Assembly: GCA_913063435.1 (NCBI GenBank)
Contig: CAJXYI010000014.1
Coordinates: forward strand, 1-52,493
Direction of reading: 5' to 3'
Length of the DNA stretch: 52,493 bases
From: an uncultured Actinomycetales bacterium
GTDB taxonomy: Bacteria; Actinomycetota; Actinomycetes; S36-B12
Numbering within the stretch: position 1 is the first letter of the stretch; every line of letters starts with the position of its first letter. Position numbers and translations under genes: made by a program. The notes under the pieces are model-generated. The model ran no database searches, was not told where the DNA came from, and saw only the letters and a list, made by a program, of their open reading frames with translations. Below, piece by piece: positions 34,073-44,378 of this stretch.

Positions 34073-34914
34073 GCCTTCGTGCGCACCGCCCCGGCGAGTT
34101 CCTCCTCGGTGAACCCGCCCTCGAGTGCTCCGTCCTTGGCGAAGCGGAACAGCACCACGGAGAAGATCCCGCGCAAGGTGGCTATCAGTAGAGCGCCGAT
34201 GCTGAACACGATGACACCGATCACGATGAGCGGAACACCGATCGCCCAGACATTCGACAGGGTGAGGAAGACACCGAGGACGACGAGCAAGATCGCGGGC
34301 AGGATCGTGATGAGAGCGACGAACCCCCCGATGCGGACGCCACCGTAGATCTGAAGTCCCCACTTGGCCTTGAACAGCTTCGAGGACTCCTTGATGGCCG
34401 TGATCGGACCGACCCGGTCGAGCATGATGAACGGCACCACGAAGAACGTGATGAGGCTCCACATCGCGAGGATTCCCGAGGCGGCAATATTGCGGACCAC
34501 CGATGCCGCACCGCTTTGGCTATTGCCGCGGATGAGGCTGACGATGACGTTGACCACGGTCTGGATGAACGCCCAGCCGATCAGGGGAAAGATGCGAGCC
34601 AGGGATGCGCCGATGCCGTGACCGATCGAGGAATCGCGACCGGCGAGTTCCTCGTCGGCCGAGGCGACCAGTCCGCCGCTGGTGATCGAGATGACGATCT
34701 GGTTGGCGAAGACGCCCACGATCGCGGCGATGGTCCCGGGAACGTAGTTGTCATTCGCATAGAACCACGCCGCGGGGATCCAGAAGATCGCCAGCGGGAT
34801 CAAGCTGCCCAGGAACCCCAGGACGGGGAAGGCGAACAGGTACCTGTTCTCCTTCACGATGCCCCACGACTTGGTGGTCAGCTGCTTGCTCTTGCCCCAG
34901 GATCCGCGCGCCAT
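34069..34914 (-). CDS. DUF6159-like integral membrane protein
   Basis: A 281-residue membrane protein resembling DUF6159. After a basic N-terminus (SWGKSKQLTTKSWGIVKENR) come about six hydrophobic segments between residues 28 and 255, with long paired helices. It ends in an acidic/Ala tail. The function is unknown. It is coupled to the NadR-like kinase by GTGA, so the two may work together, and it is divergent from fadA. Confidence 0.78.
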   Translation of the reverse strand: MARGSWGKSKQLTTKSWGIVKENRYLFAFPVLGFLGSLIPLAIFWIPAAWFYANDNYVPGTIAAIVGVFANQIVISITSGGLVASADEELAGRDSSIGHGIGASLARIFPLIGWAFIQTVVNVIVSLIRGNSQSGAASVVRNIAASGILAMWSLITFFVVPFIMLDRVGPITAIKESSKLFKAKWGLQIYGGVRIGGFVALITILPAILLVVLGVFLTLSNVWAIGVPLIVIGVIVFSIGALLIATLRGIFSVVLFRFAKDGALEGGFTEEELAGAVRTKA

Positions 34915-34930
34915 GCGCACAGGATAGGGA

Positions 34931-35021
34931 TCGGCGAGGGCATAGTCGCCGAGCCATGCCGTCGGCCCTCTTGTCGCGGGCCGCGGCCGGGAGTACGGTG
35001 GTAGTTGACAGTTGCTCAATA
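34931..35021. promoter_or_regulatory. fadA/DUF6159 divergent control region
   Basis: A 7-bp inverted repeat, TCGGCGA/TCGCCGA with an 8-nt loop, lies at 34931-34952 near the minus-strand start. Nearer fadA, TTGACAGTTGCTCAATA (35005-35021) contains a TTGACA -35-like box and a TTGA-N7-TCAA dyad. The TetR protein encoded after fadB could act there. No clear -10 box is visible. Confidence 0.3.
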
Positions 35022-35046
35022 AGTCGCCATCCACGGGAGTCCACCC

Positions 35047-36267
<1,221 letters not shown>

Positions 36268-36307
36268 CCGCGTCGTCACTCACCTTTCCTAAGGAGTTAG
36301 TCACCAG

Positions 36308-38500
36308 ATGAGTACTACGAGTACTGCGAACATGATCGCCTGGGAGCGCGATGCTGACGGCATCGTGACCTTGACGATGGACGAGGCCGGCGCGGGTGCG
36401 AACACCATGAACGAGGCTTTCATCTCCTCGCTCGAAGCGACACTCGATCGCATCGCTGAGGAATCCGATGACATCACCGGCATCGTGCTCACCAGCGGCA
36501 AGAAGACGTTCTTCGCTGGCGCTGATTTGAATCTCATCATCCAATCCAAGCCCGAGGACGCCGAGCGTCTCGAGGTCGAGATCGCGCGGATCAAGGCGGC
36601 GCTGCGCCGATTGGAAACCTGCGGCAAGCCGGTCGTCGCTGCCATCAATGGTGCGGCACTCGGCGGGGGCCTGGAAATCGCGCTGTCGTGCCACCACCGA
36701 ATCGCCCTCGATGTGAAGGGATCGGAGATCGGGCTGCCCGAGGTCACCCTCGGGTTGCTGCCCGGTGCCGGCGGTGTCGTGCGCACCACGCGCATGTTCG
36801 GATTGCAGAAGGCTCTCATGGAGGTGCTGCTGCAGGGCCAGCGTCGCAAGCCGGCCAAGGCCGCTGAGGTCGGTCTCGTTGACGAGGTCGTGTCGTCACC
36901 CGAGGACATGATGGCCAAGGCCAAGGCATGGGTGAAAGAGCATCCCGATGCCGTTCAGCCGTGGGATGCCCCCGGCTACAAGATCCCCGGCGGCGCACCC
37001 TCGAACCCCAAGTTGGCCGCGATGCTGCCGGCGTTCCCGGCCAATCTGCGCAAGCAGATCAAGGGTGCTCCGATGCCCGCGCCGCTGGCGATCATGTCGG
37101 CGGCCGTCGAGGGCGCGCAGGTCGATTTCGCCACCGCAGAGAAGATCGAGGGCCGCTACTTCGCGATGCTCGCCACCGGCCAGACGTCGAAGAACATGAC
37201 GAAGGCGTTCTTCTTCGATCTGCAGCACATCACCAAGGGCGGTGCGCGCCCCGAGGGCTACGAGACGTATCGCGCCTCGAAGGCACTCGTCATGGGTGCC
37301 GGCATGATGGGTGCTGGCATCGCCTATGTGTGTGCGCGCAACGGCATCGAGGTCGTGCTCGTCGACACCACGCTTGCCGCTGCCGAGAAGGGCAAGGCGT
37401 ATTCGCAGGGCATTCTCGACAAGGCCGTGTCGAAGGGTCGGATGACCCAGGAACAGCGTGACGAGATCCTCGGGCGCATTCAGCCCAGCGACAGTATCGA
37501 TGACGCCAAGGGTGCCGATCTCGTCATCGAGGCGGTGTTCGAAAGCCAGGAGTTGAAGACCGAGGTGTTCGGTCGCATCGAACCGGTCGTCGCCCCCGAC
37601 GCCCTGCTGGCGTCGAATACCTCGACCCTGCCGATCACCGGTCTGGCCGATGCGGTCAAGCGCCAGGACGACTTCATCGGGCTGCACTTCTTCTCACCGG
37701 TCGACAAGATGCCGCTGCTGGAGATCGTCGTCGGTGAGTCGACCTCCGATGCCGCGATCGCCAAGGCACTCGATGTCGCCGCGCAGATCAAGAAGACCCC
37801 GATCGTGGTCAACGACTCCCGCGGCTTCTTCACCAGCCGCGTGATCGGCACGTTCATGGGCGAGGCCGTCGCGATGCTCGCCGAGGGTGTGCCCGCACCC
37901 AGCATCGAGCAGGCCGGTCTGCAGTCGGGCTATCCCACCGGACCGCTCGCATTGTTCGACGAGGTCAGCTTGACCCTCGGCCGACGCATCCGCGAGGAGG
38001 GTCGCGCTGCGGCAGCCGAAGCGGGTCAGGACTTCATCGAGCACCCGTCGTATCCGGCGATCGATCGGATGGTGTTGGAATTCGAGCGCGGTGGCCGCGC
38101 CGCCGGCGCCGGATTCTATGAATACGCCGAGGGCAAGCGCCTGGGCCTGTGGGACGGTCTCGCCGAGCACTTCGGTGGCACCAACCTCGACGTGCCGTTC
38201 ATCGACATGAAGGAACGCATGCTGTTCGCCGAGGCGCTCGAGAGCGTGAAGTGCCTCGATGAGGGTGTGCTGCGTTCGGTACCCGAGGCGAATATCGGAT
38301 CGATCTTCGGCATCGGGTTCCCCCCGTGGACAGGTGGCGTGCTGCAGTACATCAGCGGTTATGTGTCGCCGGATGGCACGGTGAGCGGCCCGGCCGGTTT
38401 CGTCGCCCGCGCTCGCGAACTTGCGGCCACCTACGGCGACCGGTTCACTCCGCCCGCCTCGCTGGTGGCACTCGCCGAGTCCGGCGGTAGCTATTCCTGA
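36308..38500 (+). CDS. fadB: Fatty-acid oxidation multienzyme (enoyl-CoA hydratase / 3-hydroxyacyl-CoA dehydrogenase)
   Basis: A 730-residue fusion. Residues 1-200 are the crotonase domain (SGKKTFFAGADLNL; AAINGAALGGGLEIALSCHH; GLPEVTLGLLPGAGG). The dehydrogenase starts near residue 325 with VMGAGMMGAGIAYV, followed by ASNTSTLPITGLAD, GLHFFSPVDKMPLLE and VNDSRGFFTSRV, and a second C-terminal helical domain. The two catalytic Glu positions of the hydratase part look intact. AAGGAG lies about 13 nt before the ATG, slightly far. Together with FadA it forms the trifunctional-type complex of beta-oxidation. Confidence 0.94.
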   Translation: MSTTSTANMIAWERDADGIVTLTMDEAGAGANTMNEAFISSLEATLDRIAEESDDITGIVLTSGKKTFFAGADLNLIIQSKPEDAERLEVEIARIKAALRRLETCGKPVVAAINGAALGGGLEIALSCHHRIALDVKGSEIGLPEVTLGLLPGAGGVVRTTRMFGLQKALMEVLLQGQRRKPAKAAEVGLVDEVVSSPEDMMAKAKAWVKEHPDAVQPWDAPGYKIPGGAPSNPKLAAMLPAFPANLRKQIKGAPMPAPLAIMSAAVEGAQVDFATAEKIEGRYFAMLATGQTSKNMTKAFFFDLQHITKGGARPEGYETYRASKALVMGAGMMGAGIAYVCARNGIEVVLVDTTLAAAEKGKAYSQGILDKAVSKGRMTQEQRDEILGRIQPSDSIDDAKGADLVIEAVFESQELKTEVFGRIEPVVAPDALLASNTSTLPITGLADAVKRQDDFIGLHFFSPVDKMPLLEIVVGESTSDAAIAKALDVAAQIKKTPIVVNDSRGFFTSRVIGTFMGEAVAMLAEGVPAPSIEQAGLQSGYPTGPLALFDEVSLTLGRRIREEGRAAAAEAGQDFIEHPSYPAIDRMVLEFERGGRAAGAGFYEYAEGKRLGLWDGLAEHFGGTNLDVPFIDMKERMLFAEALESVKCLDEGVLRSVPEANIGSIFGIGFPPWTGGVLQYISGYVSPDGTVSGPAGFVARARELAATYGDRFTPPASLVALAESGGSYS

Positions 38501-38501
38501 C

Positions 38502-39122
38502 ATGACGGCTGTTCCCGAAACAGCCCAGGTCGACACGACGACGGTCGCCACCCGCTCGAGGATGAGCGGGGGCGACCGTCGCCGTCAACTCGTCGAGATC
38601 GGGTGGAAACTCCTGCAGTCCCGACCGATTCACGAGATGGCCCTGGATGAGGTGGCGGCCGAAGCAGGTATCTCGCGCACCCTGCTGTTCCATTACTTCC
38701 CCACCAAGGGCGACTTCTATGCCGCTGTCGTCGAGGCCGCCGGAGAGCGCATGCTCAAGCCGGTTCGGGTGGTCGCGGACGCAACGCCCACGGAACGAGT
38801 CCGCACTCTCATCGATGGATTCGTGCGGCTCGTCGAACGCAACCGAATCGGCTACGCCTCGCTCGTTCGCGGTGCCGGCGGTGGTGACGTGCGCGTGGTC
38901 GACGCAATGGCTCGGGTGCGCGATGCGCTCGTGCCCCGCTGGCTTGCCGCTGCGGGCCGCGATGACGCCGGGCCACTGGCCCGACTCATCCTGCGCGGCT
39001 GGCTGGTCGGGATGGAGGAGACGGTCCTGGCCTGGGATCCGGTGACGGTGGACCGCACCGACCTCGTCAATCACCTCACGACATCGTTATTCGCCGAGTT
39101 GGATCTCGCCGATACGCCATGA
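38502..39122 (+). CDS. TetR-family regulator
   Basis: A 206-residue TetR protein: the helix-turn-helix (about residues 25-70) shows DEVAAEAGISRTLLFHYFPTKGDFY, and the rest is a helical ligand domain. It starts 1 bp after the fadB stop, so it belongs to the fad operon and probably represses it in response to an acyl-CoA; that role is from position. The ATG at 38502 is translationally coupled to fadB. Confidence 0.88.
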   Translation: MTAVPETAQVDTTTVATRSRMSGGDRRRQLVEIGWKLLQSRPIHEMALDEVAAEAGISRTLLFHYFPTKGDFYAAVVEAAGERMLKPVRVVADATPTERVRTLIDGFVRLVERNRIGYASLVRGAGGGDVRVVDAMARVRDALVPRWLAAAGRDDAGPLARLILRGWLVGMEETVLAWDPVTVDRTDLVNHLTTSLFAELDLADTP

Positions 39123-39733
39123 CGGTGTCTGCTTCAACGACTGACTCACTCGACCGTGCACCGACGGTGATGATCATTCGCCATGGCGAGAAACCGACTC
39201 CGGCCCAGAAGGCCAGCCCGGAGTCATTCGGCGTGGATGAGCACGGACAGCCGAGTGCTCACGGACTCACGCCGCGTGGTTGGAGTCGCGCCGGGGCGCT
39301 GGCGGTGCGGATGGATCACGCCGGCGGCCCGGATGATTCCTGGATTCGACCCGCTCGGATGCACGCCGCTCCCGCAACTCACGACAATCACAGTCACCGG
39401 TGCCTGGACACCGCTCGACCGATCGCTGCTCGACTCGGTGTCCATCTGCACCATCATCACGAACGGGGTCAGGAGCCGCAGCTCGCTGGTGAGGTGCGCG
39501 CAGCCGGTGACGACACACTCATCGTCTGGGATCACGGCCACCTGCCGGATCTGCTGCGCGCTTTCGATCCCATCAATCCCGGTGACATTCCCGATCCGTG
39601 GCCCGGGGATCGCTTCGATCTGCTGGCGCTGCTGACGCCGGAGAGCGTCGATGGGCGAGCGACTTATCGGCTGCGAGTGCTGGCCCAGGATCTGCTGGCT
39701 GGAGACGCGTCGATTGTTCCGGCGGTGTCGTAA
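39119..39733 (+). CDS. Histidine phosphatase-like protein
   Basis: A 204-residue protein. IIRHGEKP near residue 20 is the start of the histidine phosphatase fold (phospho-accepting His), and VWDHGHLPDLL in the C-terminal half is the second catalytic His. The middle is short and His-rich (HHHHERGQEP). The substrate is unknown. The ATG overlaps the TetR stop (ATGA), making it the last gene of the fad operon. Confidence 0.72.
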   Translation: MTVSASTTDSLDRAPTVMIIRHGEKPTPAQKASPESFGVDEHGQPSAHGLTPRGWSRAGALAVRMDHAGGPDDSWIRPARMHAAPATHDNHSHRCLDTARPIAARLGVHLHHHHERGQEPQLAGEVRAAGDDTLIVWDHGHLPDLLRAFDPINPGDIPDPWPGDRFDLLALLTPESVDGRATYRLRVLAQDLLAGDASIVPAVS

Positions 39734-39757
39734 CGCCGAATGGCGGCTATCGACCGA

Positions 39758-39763
39758 TAGCGT
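39758..39763 (+). promoter_or_regulatory. Candidate -10 box of leaderless promoter
   Basis: TAGCGT ends 6 nt before the ATG of the small membrane protein gene, without a ribosome-binding site in between. The same spacing occurs at four other genes of this window (8 nt at plsB). Confidence 0.4.
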
Positions 39764-39769
39764 CGGCAT

Positions 39770-40189
39770 ATGACGGAGGCGGATCTCCGGGACATTTCGG
39801 GCGTGCCGATTGCCGCGCGCCTCATCCGCGTTGTGCTGTCGCTGGGTTCGCTGGTCTTCATCGTCTCCGGACTGCTGCTCGTCGTCGCCCCTGCGCTGAT
39901 GGCCCAGTGGCTCGGTTTGGCGACGGTCATCGACACCACGTGGACCCTGCAGATGCTGGGTGCGGCGCTGCTGGGCTTAGCCGGCCAGATGTGGCTGGTG
40001 CGGCGCGCGCCTGATCATCCGGTGCTCGGCGCCGGGTTCGTGATGATCATCAGCGGCGGCTTGATGACCGTGCTGACCGTCACCCTGCCCGGTGACTGGA
40101 CCCCGGTGCGGTGGGCCTACCTGGGAGTGGGTTCGGCGTTCTGGTTGGCCTATGTGCTGCTGATCGTGGTGAGCCGCCGCCGCGCGTGA
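39770..40189 (+). CDS. Four-helix integral membrane protein
   Basis: A 139-residue protein with four hydrophobic segments (about residues 18-42, 55-78, 85-105, 112-134) and a basic end (VVSRRRA). I do not recognise a named family; it resembles small actinobacterial membrane proteins of unknown function. It is probably its own unit, starting from a leaderless promoter, and converges on the Nudix gene with 40 bp between. Confidence 0.7.
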   Translation: MTEADLRDISGVPIAARLIRVVLSLGSLVFIVSGLLLVVAPALMAQWLGLATVIDTTWTLQMLGAALLGLAGQMWLVRRAPDHPVLGAGFVMIISGGLMTVLTVTLPGDWTPVRWAYLGVGSAFWLAYVLLIVVSRRRA

Positions 40190-40229
40190 GGTGCGCTTCG
40201 ACGATCGCTTCGGTCAGCGGTCGCGTCTT

Positions 40230-40748
40230 TCAGCTATCACTATCGAAGATCGACAGCAGCGTGGGTAGTTGTTCGGCGAAGGGATCGAACAGGGGGATAT
40301 CGCGCAGTTGTTCTCTGGTCCACCACGCAGCCTCGTCATTCTCCGGTGAGAGGGTCGCGTCGTAGTCGGGGCGCTCGGTGACGCGGGCGCAGCAGGTGTG
40401 ATAGCTCCACACGCCGGTTTCGACGATCTCTTCGTGGATGCCGATGAGGCGATATCCCTCGGGCACCCGACCGATTTCCTCGTCGAATTCACGCAGCGCT
40501 GCGGTGACCGGATCCTCATGCGAATCAATCGCGCCACCGGGCACCGACCAGGTGCCGTGGCCGCGGTGCACCCACGCGGCCCGGCGGGCGAGGAGGAATC
40601 GTTCGGTGCCGTCGGGTTCGAGGTGGCCGAGCAGCAAGCCGGCGGCTCCGAACCGCCCCCACAGCACCTTGCCGCTGGTCAACGTCACCCAGCCGTCGCC
40701 GGATCCGGGGGCGGCTGCTGGACCGTGGCCGGCGGGGGTGGAACTCAT
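40230..40748 (-). CDS. Nudix hydrolase
   Basis: A 172-residue protein with a Nudix box at about residues 71-93: PGGAIDSHEDPVTAALREF followed by DEEIG, which has the metal-binding Glu cluster. The N-terminal extension is Gly/Pro-rich. The substrate is a nucleoside diphosphate derivative that cannot be told from sequence. It starts 22 bp after the zinc dehydrogenase stop on the same strand and may be the end of the ppa-thioesterase-dehydrogenase run. Confidence 0.88.
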   Translation of the reverse strand: MSSTPAGHGPAAAPGSGDGWVTLTSGKVLWGRFGAAGLLLGHLEPDGTERFLLARRAAWVHRGHGTWSVPGGAIDSHEDPVTAALREFDEEIGRVPEGYRLIGIHEEIVETGVWSYHTCCARVTERPDYDATLSPENDEAAWWTREQLRDIPLFDPFAEQLPTLLSIFDSDS

Positions 40749-40770
40749 AGCTGCCAGTCTGCCGCATCCA

Positions 40771-41886
40771 CTAGGCGACGATCACCTGGCGCAGGGCCTG
40801 GGCGTCCTCGAGGCGATCCATGGCCGTGTTGATCTGCTCGGGCAGATCGGCCATCCGGATGCGGTGGGAGATGATCGACTCCAGCGGGAGCCGCCCGTCT
40901 CGCCACAGGTCGATGAACCGCGGGATGTCGCGCCGCGGCACCGAAGACCCGAGGTAGCACCCGCTGATCGTCAAGGCTTGAGCGACCAGGCGCAGGGGGG
41001 AGATCGATGTCATCGCGTCGGGTGCGGACAACCCCGTCGCGGCGAGCACGCCGCCGGCCGCCAGCAGATCCACTCCGGAGGCGAGGGCGGCCGGGTGTCC
41101 GGATGCCTCGATCACCGCATCGACGCGCATGCCTTCAGTGGCGGCTTCCTCGGGTGTCATCGCACGGTGGGCGCCGAGGCTGAGTGCGAGTTCTCGCTTG
41201 GCGGCGATGGGATCGATGGCGATCACCTCGACATCCGGTTCGGTCAACGCGGTGAGCACCGCGGCCATCCCGACCCCGCCCAATCCGAGCACCGCGATCG
41301 ATGAACCCGGTGCGGGGCGGGCGATATTCCACACCGCACCTCCGCCGGTGAGCACGGCACAGCCGAACAGCGCCGCGATATCCGCGGGAACATCGTCGCC
41401 GATGACGACGAGGGATCGCTGATCGACGACCGCGTAGTCGGCGAACGCGGAGACACCGAGGTGGTGCAGCACATCGCCGTCGTCATCGTGCAATCGAATG
41501 TCGCCACCGAAGAGCACCCCCGCACCATTGCGTGCACTGCCGACCTCGCAGGGCACCCGTCCGTTGGTTCGACATGCTGCACATTCCTCACAGCGCGGCA
41601 GGAACGTCATGATCACCCGGTCACCGACGCGCACATCGGTCACCTCGCCACCGGTCTCCACGACTCGTCCGGCGGCTTCATGCCCGAGCAGCATCGGAAC
41701 CGGACGCACCCGGTCACCGTTCACCACGGACAGGTCCGAGTGGCAGATGCCGGCTGCTTCGATCTCGATCAGGCATTCGGTGGGCCCGGGGGGATCGAGG
41801 GTGAGTTCGCGCACCCCGATCGGCCGCGATGCATCATAGGGACGATCCGCTCCGATCCTGCGCAGCACGGCACCTGTGATCTTCAC
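40771..41886 (-). CDS. Zinc-dependent alcohol dehydrogenase (class III-like)
   Basis: A 371-residue MDR-family enzyme. Catalytic zinc ligands are in GICHSDLSVVNG and GHEAAGRV. The structural zinc site is CEECAACRTNGRVPC, and the NAD fold has LGLGGVGMAAVLTAL. It resembles the mycothiol/glutathione-type formaldehyde dehydrogenase group, but the substrate is not certain. The GTG at 41886 overlaps the thioesterase stop (GTGA) and is preferred to a start 27 nt upstream. Confidence 0.88.
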   Translation of the reverse strand: MKITGAVLRRIGADRPYDASRPIGVRELTLDPPGPTECLIEIEAAGICHSDLSVVNGDRVRPVPMLLGHEAAGRVVETGGEVTDVRVGDRVIMTFLPRCEECAACRTNGRVPCEVGSARNGAGVLFGGDIRLHDDDGDVLHHLGVSAFADYAVVDQRSLVVIGDDVPADIAALFGCAVLTGGGAVWNIARPAPGSSIAVLGLGGVGMAAVLTALTEPDVEVIAIDPIAAKRELALSLGAHRAMTPEEAATEGMRVDAVIEASGHPAALASGVDLLAAGGVLAATGLSAPDAMTSISPLRLVAQALTISGCYLGSSVPRRDIPRFIDLWRDGRLPLESIISHRIRMADLPEQINTAMDRLEDAQALRQVIVA

Positions 41887-42350
41887 GCCGACACTCCGGT
41901 CACCGACTCCCATCGGGGCAGGCCCGACACGATCGTGCGGATCCGATCGGGGATCGCGGTGGGGGTGCGCTGATCACGGTCGACATAGACATGCACGAAT
42001 CGGCCCGTCGCGCGCACGGTGTCATCGCCCGCTGCGAAGATCGCGAAGCGATACACCACCGACGAGGTGCCGATGCGCTCGGTCGCCAAACCGATCTCGA
42101 CCTGGGCCGGAAAGTCGATCTCCGCCAGATATCGACAGCTGGTTTCAGCGACGATCCCGATGGCGTCCAGTCGCCGCAGGTCCGCTGCGATCTCGCTCAT
42201 CAGCCAGCCGTTGACGGCCGAGTCGACATAGGCGTAATACGCGACGTTGTTGACGTGGCCGTAGATGTCGACGTCGCTCCAGCGGGTGTCCATCCGTGCG
42301 ACGAGGCGAACGTCCTGCCGCTGCGGCACATCGGAATCACGCACGCTCAT
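41883..42350 (-). CDS. Acyl-CoA thioesterase, 4HBT hotdog family
   Basis: A 155-residue hotdog-fold protein with [18 protein letters not shown], which contains the catalytic Asp and the family H-V-N-N motif of 4-hydroxybenzoyl-CoA-like thioesterases. It hydrolyses an acyl-CoA of unknown chain type. The ATG overlaps the ppa stop (ATGA) and its stop overlaps the dehydrogenase start. Confidence 0.87.
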   Translation of the reverse strand: MSVRDSDVPQRQDVRLVARMDTRWSDVDIYGHVNNVAYYAYVDSAVNGWLMSEIAADLRRLDAIGIVAETSCRYLAEIDFPAQVEIGLATERIGTSSVVYRFAIFAAGDDTVRATGRFVHVYVDRDQRTPTAIPDRIRTIVSGLPRWESVTGVSA

Positions 42351-42853
42351 CCGTGTGTGGACCCCTGCGCGCGAAATCGCTCATAGGACTCGCCGATCTC
42401 CTTCTCCGCTTCCTCGCGGCCGACCCAACTGGCGCCCTCGACGGATTTGCCCGGCTCGAGATCCTTGTAGACCTCGAAGAAGTGCTGGATCTCCAGCCGA
42501 TCGAACTCCGACACGTGATAGATGTCACGCAGGTGATCCCAGCGCGGATCACCGACGGGCACGCACAGCACCTTGTCGTCGCCGCCGGCCTCATCGGTCA
42601 TGCGGAACATGCCCACGGCGCGGCACCGGATGACCACTCCGGGGAACGTCGCCTCCTGCACGAGCACGAGCGCATCGAGGGGATCGCTGTCGAGTCCGAG
42701 GGTGTTGTCGATGAAGCCGTAATCATGGGGGTATCGCGTCGAGGTGAACAGCATGCGGTCGAGGCGGATGCGGCCTGTGGCGTGATCCATCTCGTACTTA
42801 TTGCGGCTGCCGGATGGGATCTCGACCGTGACGTCGAACTCCAGGGGTGTCAC
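42347..42853 (-). CDS. ppa: Inorganic pyrophosphatase
   Basis: A 168-residue family I soluble pyrophosphatase. [21 protein letters not shown] and the Mg-binding [11 protein letters not shown] are all present. The GTG at 42853 has GAGGAGG at good spacing. It leads a minus-strand run with the thioesterase and dehydrogenase and is divergent from dacB, a common actinobacterial arrangement. Confidence 0.95.
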   Translation of the reverse strand: MTPLEFDVTVEIPSGSRNKYEMDHATGRIRLDRMLFTSTRYPHDYGFIDNTLGLDSDPLDALVLVQEATFPGVVIRCRAVGMFRMTDEAGGDDKVLCVPVGDPRWDHLRDIYHVSEFDRLEIQHFFEVYKDLEPGKSVEGASWVGREEAEKEIGESYERFRAQGSTHG

Positions 42854-42876
42854 AACTCCTCCTCGGGGTAGGTCGT

Positions 42877-42896
42877 GACCTAGTGTTCCCTAGGTC
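42877..42896. promoter_or_regulatory. Palindrome in ppa/dacB divergent promoter
   Basis: GACCTAG and CTAGGTC are perfect 7-bp arms around TGTTCC, in the middle of the 73-bp region between the divergent starts. Each arm contains a TAG-type -10-like box (TAGTGT toward dacB; TAGGGA toward ppa). It could be a two-way promoter core or an operator. Confidence 0.45.
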
Positions 42897-42926
42897 GGCC
42901 ATCGGCGGAGCGGAAGGGAGCACCTG

Positions 42927-44327
42927 GTGATGAATCGGGGACTTCCGCGGCGCTCGCTGCTCGTGGCGCTCGCGGCCAGCCTGGCACTGCTGGGCCCCGC
43001 TCTTGTCCCAGGCCCGGGCACCGGATCGGTGGGGGCTGATGAGTCCGCCATCGCGTTCACCGAACCGGCGGGACCGGTGCTGGCACCCCTCGATCCGACG
43101 ACGACACCGATGCCCGACCCGGCCACGCTGGCGAGCCTGCTGTCGGGCCCACTCGGATCGCCGGCCCTGGGCGGCGAGGTCAGCGCGGTCGTGTTCGATC
43201 CGGCGACGGGGATGCTGCTGTTCGATCAGGCCGGCGACACCCCTCGCACTCCGGGGTCGGTGGTGAAGGTCCTCACCGCGGTGTCGGTGCTGCAGGCGGT
43301 TGGTCCCTCCAGTCGCCTGGTGACCACGGCGCACTACGACCCGGCGACGGCCACCCTCGTGCTCGTCGGAGCCGGTGACCCGACACTGTCGACTCGATCG
43401 GGGGAGGGTTCGTCGCTGGCCGCCCTCGCCGATGCGGTCGTCGCATCACCCGAAGGCCCAGGGGTCGGCGCGTCCATCCGATTGACCTATGACGCATCCC
43501 TTTTCGCCGGCCCGACCATCGCGGTCGGGTGGTCGGATTCCTATCCGGCGACGGGAGTGGCCGCGCCGGTGTCCGCGTTGGTCGTCGATGGTGCGCGCAT
43601 CCCCGGTGGCGAGGCGCGCCAACCCGATCCGGCTCAGGCTGCAGCGCGTGTCTTCGCGGATCTACTCGCCGAACGCGGAGTGACCGTCGATGCCCCGCAG
43701 CCGGGTCCGGTGGGTGCAGCCCGCCAGATCGCGTCAACCGAGTCGGTGCCGCTGGCTCAGGTCGTGCAGACGATGCTGACCGATTCCGATAACGACTATG
43801 CCGAGATCCTCGCCCATCTTGCGGGTGCCACCCGATTCGGCGTCGGCACATTCGAGACCGGATCGCAGGCAGCCTTGGCGACGTTGACCAGCATGGGAAT
43901 CTCCACGACCGGCATCACGCTATTCGACGGCAGCGGTCTGTCGGTGGACAACCGGGTGCCCACGCGGACCTTCGCGCAGGTGCTCACCTCGATGACTCGG
44001 GCGGCATCATCGGGAGCCGACGGCGGTTCGGTGCTCGATGGCAGCTGGGGCTGGCCGGTGCTGGGTGGGTTGGCGATCGCGGGGGTGACCGGGACGCTCG
44101 CCGACCGGTTCTATACCGAGTCCTCCTATGCCGGTGCCGGTGTCGTGCATGCCAAGACCGGCACCTTGACGGGGGTGTCCGCACTGGCTGGCACCGTGGT
44201 CGATCGCGAGGGACGCCTGCTGGTGTTCTCATTCACCACGAACTCGGCTGCGGATGTGTCCTCGGCTCGAGCCAGCCTGGACGATGCGGCGACCGTGTTG
44301 GCCCGCTGCGGCTGCCAACCCGGCTAG
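42927..44327 (+). CDS. dacB: D-alanyl-D-alanine carboxypeptidase/endopeptidase (PBP4 type)
   Basis: A 466-residue class C penicillin-binding protein of the DacB/PBP4 family. An N-terminal signal or anchor (about residues 8-30: basic start, then LLVALAASLALLGPALV) sends it outside the cell. The active site has SVVK (Ser111, Lys114), SDN (Ser287-Asn289) and KTG (Lys410-Gly412). It trims or cuts peptidoglycan cross-links. GGAAGGGAG lies 6 nt before the GTG at 42927 and 9 nt before the ATG at 42930; either may be used. Confidence 0.92.
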   Translation: MMNRGLPRRSLLVALAASLALLGPALVPGPGTGSVGADESAIAFTEPAGPVLAPLDPTTTPMPDPATLASLLSGPLGSPALGGEVSAVVFDPATGMLLFDQAGDTPRTPGSVVKVLTAVSVLQAVGPSSRLVTTAHYDPATATLVLVGAGDPTLSTRSGEGSSLAALADAVVASPEGPGVGASIRLTYDASLFAGPTIAVGWSDSYPATGVAAPVSALVVDGARIPGGEARQPDPAQAAARVFADLLAERGVTVDAPQPGPVGAARQIASTESVPLAQVVQTMLTDSDNDYAEILAHLAGATRFGVGTFETGSQAALATLTSMGISTTGITLFDGSGLSVDNRVPTRTFAQVLTSMTRAASSGADGGSVLDGSWGWPVLGGLAIAGVTGTLADRFYTESSYAGAGVVHAKTGTLTGVSALAGTVVDREGRLLVFSFTTNSAADVSSARASLDDAATVLARCGCQPG

Positions 44328-44366
44328 GGGCTGATGAGCGGCTGATGCTCGATCTCGGCAGTCGCC

Positions 44367-44372
44367 TACCCT
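44367..44372 (+). promoter_or_regulatory. Candidate -10 box of leaderless promoter
   Basis: TACCCT ends 6 nt before the GTG of the zinc protease gene. A purine run (GAGGGG) lies directly at the start, too close to act as a ribosome-binding site, so a leaderless transcript is likely. Confidence 0.4.
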
Positions 44373-44378
44373 CGAGGG

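Noticed and set aside
35005-35021. Firm fad operator and promoter upstream of fadA
   Set aside because: The TTGA-N7-TCAA dyad is short and no -10 box lies at the right distance from TTGACA; kept only as a low-confidence region.
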